Below, piece after piece: positions 48,901-53,019 of a stretch of 64,000 nt of DNA. Position 1 is the first letter of the stretch; each line of letters starts with the position of its first letter. The stretch is taken from positions 102,808,784 through 102,872,783 of the forward strand of contig OZ035962.1 of assembly GCA_964034945.1 (NCBI GenBank). Reading direction: 5' to 3'. The notes beneath the pieces were generated by a model, which worked only from the letters and a program-made list of their open reading frames with translations, was not told the origin of the DNA and did not search any database. Source of the DNA: Chrysopilus asiliformis (lineage: Eukaryota > Arthropoda > Insecta > Diptera > Rhagionidae). The position numbers and the translations under genes were made by a program.

Positions 48901-51511
48901 TTGATATGATGCACCGTTTTCGATATATTCACAAAAACCGTTTTCGTTGGTATGGGGGGTACCCCTCCTAATGGTCCATTTTTGCCCATTAACGAACTTA
49001 GCCTCGCATTTTACGAAAAACGGATCTGTGCAAAATTTCAAGTTTGTAGCTTAATCCGTGCGCCCGCAATCCGCGCCACAGATAGATAGACGGACAGACA
49101 GACGGACGGACAGACGGACGAACGGACATGCAAAAATTAATTATTTGTATCATTCTAAACACAATGGTGTAATTCATTTTTGTGTGTGATGACGGGATCT
49201 TGGCGTTACAAACGGTAAGGCAAAGTTAATATACCCTTTGGTTTCACCAAACGGGTATAAAAATGCAGGAATTTTCATTTCCTTTGAATTTCGTTATATG
49301 TGTGTCTTCAAAATAGCGCATTATTTCCGAGAAATTTTCAAAAAACTTGTAATTTTTTTGAAATATATTGAGAACTGTTGGAAATTCAAAAAAATCGATA
49401 AAACAAGAAATGTGGAAAATTTAATGTCCTATAAATTTGCTTATATGCATTTTTTCTCAAAACTGCATAGTTTTTGAGGGATTTTCAAAAAAGTGATTTT
49501 TTTCCAAATATCTTGAAAATCGTAAAAAATACACCTTTGAAGTAAAAAATGTAGAAAAATTTTTGTCCTTTAAATCTCCTTATATTCATTTTTTCCTAAA
49601 AACGTATGGAAAAAATATTCAACACGGTATTTTTCCAAAAAAAAAATGTGTAGGACCCGTAGAAATCTACCTTATTCACAAAAAATTTCAAGTCGCTAGG
49701 TCAACGCGTTCTCGAGTTATTTAAAATACGTACAACGGGCAGGCCGACAAACCGACAGACAGATGCACGGATATTCTCATAATTTTACCAGAAACCGATT
49801 TCGTTCTGATTAGAAATTTTCTAAGTATCTGCCCCCATTCTCGAATCGGTCTCTGTCATGAATACAATAATTTCCCTCTATAGAAAAGGAAAGTAAAAAT
49901 AACGTAGGCGCCCACCGCACCGTTGACCGTTGCATTGTGTTTAGAGGTTAACAATTGCTAGGATTCGCCAAACGAGTGCTCTGATTTTACCCATTCTAGA
50001 AACTAATACGATTACTTAATAGAAAACAGAACTGGGCCAAGATAAATAGATATGCTCTACAGAATATAAAAATCAAAATCGAGGATATTTCCAAACACTT
50101 CCTAAAAAAGTTTTAAAAAGATTGTTTTTTTTCTTAAAGCATTAAAAAAAATTCTCTCAAATATAAATGGTTTTAATCTCCATCTATTCAATTGACCTTT
50201 ATGCGGCAGTCACACGACGCTGTTTTGCCAGCGCTGCTAGATATTGGGTTAGTAGCGCTGGAAAATAGCAACAGCAGGCAGCGTACTGAGAGGGTTCACA
50301 CGATTTATACTTTAGTAGCGCTGGCAAGTAGCAAAACAGTGGTTTGACAATTGAATCTGGGAGATTTTTTTAATAATAAACGTAACACACAAATTTAAAT
50401 AAATAAACGTAAAATAACAACTTACCATAAACAAACTTTACCACTTATCAGACTTTTGACAGCTCAGAATCCATGTGACAGGGTCACGTGATCCCTAGTA
50501 GCGCTGGCAAAGTAGAACGGTCTCTACTTCAATAGCGCTGCTAAATTCATCGCGCTGCTGCTGTTAGTAGCAGCCTACTAGGGTTCACACGGTGCTGCTG
50601 AAACCGCTGCTAACAGCCAAACAGCTAGCAGCGCTGACAAAACAGCGTCGTGTGACTGCCGCATTAGTAAATCGAATAGAGGAAGATTAAAATCAGTTTT
50701 TTATTAAAAAAGGTCAATAGGAATACATCTTTTAAAACAATTTTTTAAATCCAAATATGTTTTGCAGACAATATTAAATAGAAAAAAATGTGCCGCAGAA
50801 AAATTTCTTTAATGAAAACCTTTATGCGCCATAGAATCCCTCAATCAAATGCGCCGCAGTGGAAATTTTGACATTTTGATGTCAAATATACCTGAAAACA
50901 GTTGCAAGAGAGGAATAATGCCATATTATGTCTTCCTTGATGTCTTGTATGGCTCAAAATTCTCCGGACACGTTAAAAAACTCCGGATACATTTAAAAAC
51001 ACTCCCCGGACGTTTCTAGGCATACCTAGACACCATAAAAAAGAGAACGGTGACCGGAGAAAAGTGTCCACGCTTTCTTTTAGCTTAGAAATTTAATTAG
51101 GAAATACATTAAACGGTTATCGACGAATATATAAAACATTCAATTTTAACTGAACATAATTTATTTTCCTATGCAAATGTTGTTTCTTAACATTTCTATT
51201 TTATTTATTTTTTTGAAGCAGAAAATGGCCGGCTGAAATTTTCGGAGATGGCGACACAAACAGTTAATATATCCAGCATATTTACGAACATAGATAGTAA
51301 TGCTTTGACAAATTGTAGTATACCATTTGTTGATCAAAATGTGCCAAATAGCATAGCAAGTTTACAAGTAGCTAATAATAATAAAATAAATAATCAACAA
51401 TCATTAAATGTTAATACAATTGGTGTTGGTGTTGGTGTTGGAGTCGGTGTTGTTACATTTAATACACAAAATAATGATAATGAAAAATGTGTCATTGATA
51501 CAAGCTTATAG
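5405..51511 (+). CDS. mtt: mangetout/DmXR-like class C GPCR (mGluR family), whole gene span, 17 coding exons
   Basis: Joining 17 exons at GT-AG sites gives one uninterrupted frame of 1255 codons plus stop. Domains in order: signal peptide (about residues 1-30); a 270-residue extension rich in His (175-258); Venus-flytrap domain (about 303-770); cysteine-rich domain (about 778-838); seven membrane segments (about 845-1100); cytoplasmic tail to 1255. Usual mGluRs are 870-1000 residues, and the excess is the N-terminal extension plus the tail. Aligned from memory to mGluR1, ligand backbone contacts are kept (S414, T437, D457, Y485, D569), as are R574 and K697, but Arg78 is A338 and Tyr74 is G334. 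Insect mtt/DmXR is known as an orphan-like receptor not activated by glutamate and reported to respond to L-canavanine; membrane loops and the R-A-S-G-R-E-L-S motif fit that clade. It would signal through G proteins at the plasma membrane. The family call is certain; the mtt assignment is strong inference. The chosen ATG has A at -3 and is followed by a signal peptide. Confidence 0.93.
6923..7102. repeat. inverted repeat (foldback), arms about 62 bp
   Basis: The left arm (TGGAAACAATGGAGAATTGG, then GAAAACATCAAGTTTCGAT) is mirrored at 7040-7102 with a few mismatches and a small shift. Spacer about 55 bp. No target duplication identified. Confidence 0.7.
7200..7715 (+). mobile_element. non-autonomous Helitron-like element
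   Basis: It starts TCATACTAATATATAAAAATG, ends with a short hairpin (GCCGGGCGAAGCCG) then CTAG, and sits between A (7199) and T (7716). A 5' TC, 3' hairpin plus CTRR and A/T insertion are Helitron features. The interior (AACCGATTGGCCTGAAATTTGG) recurs in reverse at 11302, 57889 and 63268. Confidence 0.65.
7913..8598. mobile_element. element with 18-bp inverted ends and dispersed TTAAGTCGAGTTA-type motifs
   Basis: Perfect inverted ends AATTCTGTGGTCACAAGT (7913-7930 and 8581-8598), followed inside by similar TAAGGGC blocks. At least six diverged copies of a motif like GGCTTAACTCGACTTTAGCC lie inside in both orientations. No coding content. Confidence 0.7.
8787..9383. mobile_element. MITE family F, copy 1, interrupted by a foldback element
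   Basis: The ends TACACTCAGAAAAATG and its reverse (9368-9383) match the copy at 57268-57574, which has the same interior (GGCTAACTCGACGACC, CTCGGGCAGG) but lacks the insert at 9021-9333. Confidence 0.75.
9021..9333. mobile_element. foldback element nested in MITE F, 7-8 bp target duplication
   Basis: Two arms of about 130 bp, around 93% alike by eye, begin CACAAACAAGTATATACAG and meet in a short centre. GGTCAGAG flanks both ends (9013-9020, 9334-9341). The uninterrupted MITE F copy has this octamer only once, showing the empty site. An 8-bp duplication fits hAT-type elements, but no hAT end motif is obvious. Confidence 0.8.
11122..11272. mobile_element. short Harbinger-like MITE, TAA duplication
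   Basis: Inverted ends AGGTGATGACCCAATAG / CTATTGGGCCATTACCT with GCTTGCTTCGCTTGCTTT inside. TAA stands on both sides (11119-11121, 11273-11275). Confidence 0.7.
11302..11598 (-). mobile_element. Helitron-like element, 5'-truncated copy
   Basis: The reverse strand ends with the hairpin CCCGGCAACGACGGG and TGCAAG as in the copies at 57889 and 63268, but the CTAG end reads GTAG. The other end stops inside the element. Confidence 0.55.
12187..12768 (+). repeat. family A repeat with 20-C run
   Basis: Full-length copy with AACATAACAAAAGC start, poly-C at 12456-12475, short CAGA/CGGA core (12587-12632) and CACCATACGGGTATAAA end. Confidence 0.85.
13621..13745. repeat. fragment with GCTGTCCATAAAATACGT motif
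   Basis: The phrase GCTGTCCATAAAATACGT occurs here and at about 11981 (GAGCTGTCCATAAAATACGT). It is followed here by C-rich DNA. It looks like a transposon end seen in many insect genomes; no partner end was found. Confidence 0.4.
13746..15116. other. AT-rich intron 1 DNA without recognisable features
   Basis: Low-complexity AT-rich DNA. No exon, repeat pair or RNA gene recognised. Confidence 0.4.
15117..16053. mobile_element. element with TGTAGGG ends and repeated TAGGGTGAAGTGGTCC motifs
   Basis: Inverted ends TGTAGGGACGGGTAGGGT and the reverse of TGTAGGGTCAGGTAGGGT. The motif (T)AGGG(T/A)GAAGTGGTCC occurs at about 15128, 15145, 15482 and 15508, with the inverted form at 16024-16038. No clear target duplication or transposase. 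Confidence 0.65.
16365..16507 (+). CDS. mtt: mtt-like exon 2: flytrap domain lobe 1
   Basis: Residues 384-431, between a TTTTAG acceptor and an AG|GTAGGT donor. It carries the [15 protein letters not shown] motif; S414 aligns with mGluR1 Ser165, which contacts the ligand alpha-carboxylate. The length (143 nt) completes the split codon from exon 1 and ends in phase 0. Confidence 0.95.
16880..17345. repeat. family G repeat fragment (GCCGCAGGCG / GGGACTGTCCCGGG motifs)
   Basis: Contains GTGCCGCAGGCG and TGCGGCGCGGG plus CCGGGACTGTCCCGGG and CCGGGACGTATT. The same two motif types co-occur at 54225-54650 and 60660-61130. The open frame at 16909-17205 is not a convincing gene. Confidence 0.5.
17441..17531. 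repeat. hairpin-forming inverted repeat
   Basis: CTGCTTTGAACCACATTT at the left is mirrored by AAATGTGGTTCAAAGCAG at the right, with CTTGAAAA / TTTTCAAG inside; arms about 35 bp. Confidence 0.7.
17612..18630. mobile_element. Mutator-like/foldback element, perfect 86-bp inverted ends, 9-bp target duplication
   Basis: Arms 17612-17697 and 18545-18630 are identical in inverse (start ACCTATGTGAACTTGGC). AGAAACTAG flanks both ends (17603-17611, 18631-18639). The interior is a tandem array of two alternating units of about 117 and 145 bp, each starting ATTGTACTAAAATTGTAC, with part inverted near 18390-18450. A 9-bp duplication and long inverted ends fit Mutator-like elements; the tandem interior resembles foldback elements. 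No transposase, so mobilised in trans. The 94- and 140-codon frames within it are repeat artefacts. Confidence 0.85.
18640..19865. other. AT-rich intron 2 DNA
   Basis: No exon or element recognised. Confidence 0.4.
19866..19996. mobile_element. small MITE with ATTCACACTAACGATTGCG ends
   Basis: ATTCACACTAACGATTGCG at the left and the reverse of ATTCAGACTAGCGATTGCA at the right, with more GATTGCGATT-type blocks inside. No certain target duplication. Confidence 0.5.
20004..20295 (+). repeat. family A repeat, 5'-truncated, 21-C run
   Basis: Starts inside the family at ACGTTTTCGTTCGTATGGG, has poly-C at 20033-20053, a short CAGA/CGGA core and the usual GACGGGATCTTGGCG end. Confidence 0.75.
20713..20883 (+). 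CDS. mtt: mtt-like exon 3: flytrap domain
   Basis: Residues 432-488, exactly 57 codons, after a TTTGCAG acceptor and before G|GTATTG. T437 in [10 protein letters not shown]457 in I-P-S-D-H-Y-Q and Y485 in E-S-N-Y-G align with mGluR1 Thr188, Asp208 and Tyr236, which bind the ligand backbone. Confidence 0.95.
21008..21152 (+). CDS. mtt: mtt-like exon 4: flytrap domain lobe 2
   Basis: Residues 489-536, ending in phase 1. It follows a 124-nt intron (CAACAG acceptor) and ends CGTG|GTAAGC. It reads [18 protein letters not shown], the usual helix-strand unit of lobe 2. A long intron of 7 kb follows. Confidence 0.95.
21153..22270. other. first part of intron 4, no features recognised
   Basis: AT-rich DNA with pyrimidine-rich runs. 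No exon joins here: the exon 4 donor splices cleanly to 28177. Confidence 0.4.
22271..22600. mobile_element. MITE with GATTAACAGCC ends, interrupted by a piggyBac-like element
   Basis: Left end GATTAACAGCCGTATTCTGG and the reverse of ATTAACAGCCTTATTCTAG at the right. Between them TTGTGA and GTGAC blocks also mirror each other. The TTAA-flanked element at 22306-22513 lies inside. Confidence 0.6.
22306..22513. mobile_element. piggyBac-like MITE at a TTAA site
   Basis: TTAA (22302-22305) then CCCTTAGAGGC, and GCCTTTAAGGG then TTAA (22514-22517). Inside are palindromic GGTGGTAC / GTACCACC motifs. The TTAA duplication with CCC ends is the piggyBac hallmark. Confidence 0.7.
22601..26107. other. 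middle of intron 4
   Basis: Mostly unassigned. 24240-24600 has CATACATCAAAATT and TCTCGAAAAAGG phrases shared with the family B interior. No exon seen. Confidence 0.4.
26108..26666 (+). mobile_element. deleted mariner/Tc1-type element, copy 1
   Basis: TA flanks inverted ends of about 45 bp (GGGTCTTTCAATAAGGAC / GTTGAAAGACCC). A decayed transposase remains: [17 protein letters not shown] at 26219, then after a large internal deletion a C-terminal part (F-L-W-G-Y-V-K-S to the stop at 26591). The catalytic core is missing. Confidence 0.8.
26325..26591 (+). pseudogene. mariner/Tc1-type transposase C-terminal remnant
   Basis: 88 codons. [23 protein letters not shown] and [10 protein letters not shown] match the end of Tc1/mariner-type transposases common in insects. 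The final part is frame-shifted relative to the second copy (29314-29529), which ends [11 protein letters not shown]. Confidence 0.75.
27408..27795. repeat. family B interior fragment
   Basis: Phrases GAGCTAGAGACTTGAAATTT, GGACCATTCCTTATC, CATACATCAAAATCCAG and ACGGTGCATCGTATCG match family B elsewhere. The 126-codon frame here is a repeat artefact. Confidence 0.5.
28177..28319 (+). CDS. mtt: mtt-like exon 5: flytrap domain with the G-S-D-G-W motif
   Basis: Residues 537-584, acceptor TTTTCAG, donor GAG|GTAAAA. It contains [11 protein letters not shown]569 aligns with mGluR1 Asp318 (ligand amino group) and R574 with Arg323. N-A-T-G is a possible N-glycosylation site. Confidence 0.95.
28395..28503 (+). 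CDS. mtt: mtt-like exon 6: flytrap domain
   Basis: Residues 585-620, after the shortest intron of the gene (75 nt, acceptor AAATAG) and ending in phase 1 at G|GTAAGT. It reads [17 protein letters not shown] and N-P-W-F-V, a motif shared by all mGluRs; N-L-T is a potential glycosylation site. Confidence 0.95.
29314..29529 (+). pseudogene. mariner/Tc1-type transposase C-terminal remnant
   Basis: 71 codons, better preserved than the first copy: [30 protein letters not shown]. Only the C-terminal end remains, so it cannot be active. Confidence 0.75.
29581..29828. mobile_element. MITE family E copy 1, AATT target duplication
   Basis: Ends GAGGCGTTAAAAGCTAGAG and the reverse (GCTTTTAACGCCTC), with further inverted TGGACCAACCCACAT blocks. 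AATT is doubled around it (29577-29580, 29829-29832) relative to the intact mariner sequence. Confidence 0.8.
29982..30156 (+). CDS. mtt: mtt-like exon 7: flytrap domain
   Basis: Residues 621-678, acceptor TTTCAG, donor AG|GTACGC, ending in phase 2. It begins [10 protein letters not shown], the conserved start of the segment between the lobes, and ends [10 protein letters not shown]. It has N-S-S and N-N-T glycosylation sequons. Confidence 0.95.
30360..30466 (+). CDS. mtt: mtt-like exon 8: flytrap domain with the distal-pocket lysine
   Basis: Residues 679-714. The acceptor GTACAG at 30354-30359 was chosen because it joins A-L-R-D-M-H-R-D in frame. The exon carries C-D-A-M-K-P; K697 aligns with mGluR1 Lys409, which in glutamate receptors contacts the side-chain carboxylate. 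It ends GAAG|GTAAGC, phase 1. Confidence 0.95.
30930..31079 (+). CDS. mtt: mtt-like exon 9: end of flytrap domain
   Basis: Residues 715-764, acceptor CAAAG, donor CAG|GTAAGT. It reads [17 protein letters not shown], the conserved F-D-x-x-G-D-x-x-x-R-Y strand that closes the domain, then [14 protein letters not shown]. Confidence 0.95.
31842..32231 (-). mobile_element. Helitron-like element, second subfamily
   Basis: On the minus strand it runs from TCATAATATATTAAAATGG through a CTGTCTGTCTG stretch to a hairpin-like GGCAACGAAGGGTCTG and CTAG, followed by T (31841). Its start overlaps by two bases the MITE E copy at 32230, so that boundary is uncertain. Confidence 0.55.
32230..32476. mobile_element. 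MITE family E copy 2
   Basis: Ends GATGCGTTAAGAGCTAGAG and TAGCTTTTAACGCCTC; interior matches copy 1 but in the opposite orientation. No clear target duplication. Confidence 0.75.
32829..33280 (-). repeat. family A repeat, reverse, truncated
   Basis: Starts ATACCCGTATAGTGAAACC, has a long GTCCGTCCGTCTGTCC core (32961-33150) and stops at the G-run (GGGTGGGGGGG). The distal third is missing. Confidence 0.8.
33700..33833 (+). CDS. mtt: mtt-like exon 10: start of cysteine-rich domain
   Basis: Residues 765-809, acceptor TTAACAG, donor CAG|GTACAG. It contains C-S-P-P-C-E-R-G-Q and [11 protein letters not shown], the cysteine pattern of the domain that couples the flytrap to the membrane part in class C receptors. 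Confidence 0.95.
34421..34953 (-). repeat. family A repeat, reverse, minimal microsatellite core
   Basis: Runs from TTATACCCGTATGGTGAAAC to AGCTTTTGTTATGTT. The core is only GTCCGTCCGTCTGT, and the run reads GGGGGGGCACCCCCC, without C expansion. Confidence 0.85.
35230..35478. mobile_element. pogo/Tigger-like MITE
   Basis: TA flanks ends CAGTAATCCCTCCAACTGCG and the reverse (CGCAGTTGGAGGGATTACT). The interior repeats CCGCGCAGTT-type blocks. CAGT ends and a TA duplication fit the pogo group of Tc1/mariner elements. Confidence 0.7.
36248..36412. repeat. two tandem copies of an 83-bp unit
   Basis: GGGAGCAAGTGCCACCCCTC to GGCGTCTTGTTTA is repeated with few changes; the first copy starts near 36248 and the second near 36330. 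Confidence 0.8.
36672..36862 (+). CDS. mtt: mtt-like exon 11: end of cysteine-rich domain and membrane segment 1
   Basis: Residues 810-872, acceptor CTGTAG, donor CTCAA|GTAAGT, phase 2. Cysteines in [11 protein letters not shown] and K-E-Y-C-Q-E-I-P finish the cysteine-rich domain. A hydrophobic run [10 protein letters not shown] to F-V-V-G-V-F-L is membrane segment 1. Confidence 0.95.
37121..37255 (+). CDS. mtt: mtt-like exon 12: first loop and membrane segment 2
   Basis: Residues 873-917, acceptor TTTCAG, donor AAAG|GTAACA. It reads [16 protein letters not shown], the class C signature between segments 1 and 2, followed by a hydrophobic segment and the Cys (I-V-C-G-L-Q-R) that disulfide-bonds to the second outer loop in this family. 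Confidence 0.96.
38084..38600 (-). repeat. family D repeat, reverse copy
   Basis: Starts with ATTGTATTCATGACGAAGACC, GACTCGAGAACGGGG, then CTGTCTGTCCG and long AT-rich phrases with GATATTT and CGATTTTT. The matching forward end is at 49740-49900 and a partial one at 46555-46650. Confidence 0.6.
38802..39216. mobile_element. MITE with TAGTTGCGTTTTTTTAATG ends
   Basis: Inverted ends GCGACAATAGTTGCG plus TTTTTTTAATGTTCT and their reverse (AGAACATTAAAAAAACGC, AACTAATGTCGC). No coding content and no clear duplication. Confidence 0.6.
39374..39607. mobile_element. piggyBac-like MITE at a TTAA/CTAA site
   Basis: TTAA then CACGTTCGTGACAT, and ATGTCACGAACGGG then CTAA (one base changed). Inside are GTACCAC / GTGGTACACG motifs like those of 22306-22513. 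Confidence 0.65.
39757..40355 (-). repeat. family A repeat, reverse copy
   Basis: TTATACCCGTATGGTGAAAC start, CTGTCCGTCTG core (39889-39967), GGGGGGTACCCCCC without expansion and AGCTTTTGTTATGTT end. Predicted small proteins in it are artefacts. Confidence 0.85.
40386..40443. repeat. tandem repeat of an 18-bp unit
   Basis: ACGAGTTATCAAGGAATT is repeated about three times with small changes. Confidence 0.75.
41382..41720 (-). pseudogene. RNase H fragment of a non-LTR retrotransposon
   Basis: About 112 codons on the minus strand. [17 protein letters not shown] is the C-terminal catalytic region of an RNase H domain (GNExAD with its aspartate). The following part with L-T-G-H-F-L-L-K resembles the region after RNase H in I/R1-type elements. 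Reverse transcriptase and endonuclease are absent, so it is a relic lying antisense in intron 12. Confidence 0.75.
42469..42712. repeat. two tandem copies of a 122-bp unit
   Basis: Both units run GTAAGGATAACGGAAGGTCC, GTGATTATCC, GGGGGTTTTTGGGGTCGCTG. They follow a TCTGTCTGTCAG stretch (42320-42357), so they belong to a CAGA-type repeat related to 31842-32231. Confidence 0.8.
42789..43014. repeat. hairpin: inverted repeat with about 102-bp arms
   Basis: Arms 42789-42890 and 42913-43014 carry GCTTTTATTAAAAAAGAATG, TTTCTGGACG and GCGAGATAAA in inverse with few mismatches and only 22 bp between them. Confidence 0.8.
43248..43525. mobile_element. piggyBac-like MITE at a TTAA site
   Basis: TTAA (43244-43247), CCCGTTCGGTA at the left; TACCGAATGGG and TTAA (43526-43529) at the right. 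Confidence 0.7.
43530..45299. other. AT-rich part of intron 12
   Basis: No exon, element or RNA gene recognised in this stretch. Confidence 0.4.
45300..45811. repeat. family B/D interior preceding the CAGACAGACCGA array
   Basis: GCACCGTTTTCGAGAAAA and CGACGCACCGTTTTCG phrases match repeat interiors elsewhere. The end (CGCGAATATCTCGG) runs straight into the array. Confidence 0.5.
45812..46553. repeat. 742-bp imperfect CAGACAGACCGA array
   Basis: A long array of GACA, GACC and GGCC tetramers, often as 12- or 16-bp higher units (CAGACAGACCGA, CAGACAGGCCGA). Frames reading (C-R-S-V) and (C-L-S-V) on the minus strand are artefacts of the array. Flanks at 46555-46650 match family D. Confidence 0.9.
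47011..47173 (+). CDS. mtt: mtt-like exon 13: membrane segments 3 and 4 with the second inner loop
   Basis: Residues 918-972, acceptor TTAATAG after a 9.8-kb intron, donor CAG|GTAAGT. It carries [16 protein letters not shown] and P-S-F-I-S-P-K-S-Q, conserved mGluR segment 3 and inner loop 2 sequences involved in G-protein coupling. Confidence 0.96.
47472..47685 (+). CDS. mtt: mtt-like exon 14: membrane segments 4-5 and third inner loop
   Basis: Residues 973-1043, acceptor ACATCAG, donor TTG|GTAAGT. It holds the outer loop 2 cysteine (L-L-V-C-D-S-Y) and membrane segment 5 ([10 protein letters not shown]). The inner loop 3 motif [15 protein letters not shown] is highly conserved in mGluRs. Confidence 0.96.
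47977..48128 (+). CDS. mtt: mtt-like exon 15: membrane segments 6 and 7
   Basis: Residues 1044-1094, acceptor TTCAG, donor AAG|GTACAT. It reads [18 protein letters not shown] (segment 6) and [19 protein letters not shown] (segment 7), standard for the family. Confidence 0.96.
48260..48455 (+). CDS. mtt: mtt-like exon 16: proximal cytoplasmic tail
   Basis: Residues 1095-1159, acceptor ATTTAG, donor GCAG|GTATGT. It begins [14 protein letters not shown], the membrane-proximal tail of mGluRs, then a Ser/Met/Ala-rich stretch ([14 protein letters not shown]) typical of this receptor as I recall it. Confidence 0.93.
48692..49261 (+). repeat. family A repeat without C expansion
   Basis: AACATAACAAAAGC start, GGGGGGTACCCCTCC instead of a C-run, GACGGACAGACAGACGG core (49086-49128) and CACCAAACGGGTATAAA end. 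Confidence 0.85.
49262..49900 (+). repeat. family D repeat, forward copy
   Basis: AT-rich interior with AAATATCTTGAAAATCG phrases, then GACCGACAGACAGATGCACGG and the end TCTCGAATCGGTCTCTGTC, CCCTCTATAGAAAAGG. The reverse copy is at 38084-38600. Confidence 0.6.
50202..50663. mobile_element. Harbinger-like MITE, TTA duplication
   Basis: 39-bp inverted ends with one mismatch (TGCGGCAGTCACACGACGCT) and TTA on both sides (50199-50201, 50664-50666). The interior repeats AGTAGCGCTGGCAA-type blocks in both directions. Confidence 0.8.
51222..51511 (+). CDS. mtt: mtt-like exon 17: distal tail, stop codon and PDZ-type end
   Basis: Residues 1160-1255 and the TAG stop at 51509-51511. The acceptor GAAGCAG at 51215-51221 continues the phase-1 junction as G-A-E-N-G-R-L-K. 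The tail is Asn-rich and contains a (Gly-Val)n run coded by a GTTGGT microsatellite. It ends D-T-S-L, a class I PDZ-binding pattern. Sequence conservation cannot be judged here, so this exon rests on frame continuity, its acceptor and the plausible end. Confidence 0.87.
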
Positions 51512-52448
51512 CAAGTTGATAAAGATAAAAATAAGTCTGATAGTAGTACTATAAATACAAATCAGCGACATGCTATTTCAGTTTAGAGCGGTTTCAATTA
51601 TGTATCTTTAAACAAATTTTAAAAACAAAATTAAATACTATAACAAATTTAATAAAATTGAAAAAAACACAAAAATAAATCAATAATGTTGAAAATTAAC
51701 ATTAAATTTGTAATTATATATTCGATTTTGAAATTTATAAAAGTTTGTAACCAAAAAAATATATAGATTTTATATGAAAATATCAAAATATTTAATTGGA
51801 TTCATTAACAACGAAATATGTTTTGTTGGAAGTTTTTTTTTTCAATATTATGTTGGTTTTTGCTGTTAACAATGAATATTTAAAATTACCGAAATTGAGA
51901 AAAACAACCATTTTATGCCCATAGGTTTCAACATAGTGGCTGTGAAGCTAACTTAATTTTTCTTATATGTTTCATCTTCATATTAATTTTAAATAATAAT
52001 ACACGGTTGGTGAATTTTCAACGTAATGCCAACGAATACTCTTTTTGTTAGAAAATATTTGATAATGGTTTTTGTTAAAACAAAATAATGTTTATTTAGC
52101 ATATTTTTCTATGTTTATAAAACAACTCGTCTTGACTGATTAATGGACTGAAATTTTCACAGAATGCTCCCTTCATGACAGCAGATTTCGAAATTTAACG
52201 CCCTTACCCGCTTATTAAATGTCATTAAAAAATAAAAAGTTGTTTCAGAGATACTTGATGAAATATCGACTTTAAGTTTTTGTAGCCTAAGGTAGCGCAC
52301 TAAAAAAAGTGGTTTCGGAATTACCAACTACTCGCGAATGTTCAAAAACTTATGGTTCTAATATCGATTTAGTATTTTCAAGCCACCCAGACTTCTGTTA
52401 CATTAATTTTACTGTGTCCAGTGCTATAGGGTTTTGGTTTTGCTTTCT
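51512..52448. other. 3' untranslated and downstream DNA
   Basis: AT-rich, with candidate polyadenylation hexamers near 51651 and 51674. No repeat recognised. Confidence 0.4.
51651..51679 (+). promoter_or_regulatory. candidate polyadenylation signals of the mtt-like gene
   Basis: AATAAA hexamers stand at 51651-51656 and 51674-51679, about 140-170 nt after the stop. The DNA is very AT-rich, so chance hexamers are expected and a much longer 3' untranslated region is possible. Confidence 0.3.
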
Positions 52449-52635
52449 TTAACCCTTGTGTGGACACCATGGTCTGGCCGGACCAATTTCAACTTTAAAT
52501 GTTGTTGGTTCATGGAAAATATGATGGTAGCTAATAATATTTCATGAATTCCTAGAGGAACATGTTTTTAACGCATTCCTTGAAAAAATAATAATTTATT
52601 TAGTTGGATTTTAATTTTATCAAATAATCAAAGCA

Positions 52636-52870
52636 GGGCACCAATCATGTAGTCCGACGCGTCTCTGTCTTTCGACTTCGACGCAGCTTTTAAGTCTTGA
52701 CTTAGCCATATCTGCAGCTTGAAATTTCGCGCAATCGTCACTATGAATCGAAACGTGATTCTGACTGTCATTCTAGGAAATTTGAAGCTGCTGATATGGC
52801 GAAATCAAGAGTTAAAAGCTGCGTCGAAGTCGAAAGACAGAGACGCGTCGGAATACATGATTGGTGCCCT
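52636..52870. repeat. foldback inside the piggyBac-type element, arms about 95 bp
   Basis: GGGCACCAATCATGTAGTCC, GTCTCTGTCTTTCGACTTCG and GCAGCTTTTAA at the left are mirrored by the right half ending ACATGATTGGTGCCC. Confidence 0.8.
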
Positions 52871-53019
52871 GGTATCCCTTTGATGGACAGCACTGGTCTC
52901 GCTAGACCAACTTATATTTTGTTTGGAAATGTCCTGTTTTTTGTAATAGCCAACTACAACAGCTCCAACTCCAGGAACAAGTGGCACTATTGTGTTTGAA
53001 AAAAAAGGTGCCGCCATTT

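Noticed and set aside
5405..51511. Assignment as the true glutamate receptor mGluRA
   Set aside because: The loss of the Arg78 equivalent, the tail sequence and the membrane-loop wording differ from mGluRA as I recall it and fit mtt/DmXR better.
52796..52999. 67-codon frame as an independent gene
   Set aside because: It begins inside a foldback arm within a piggyBac-type element and has no separate support.
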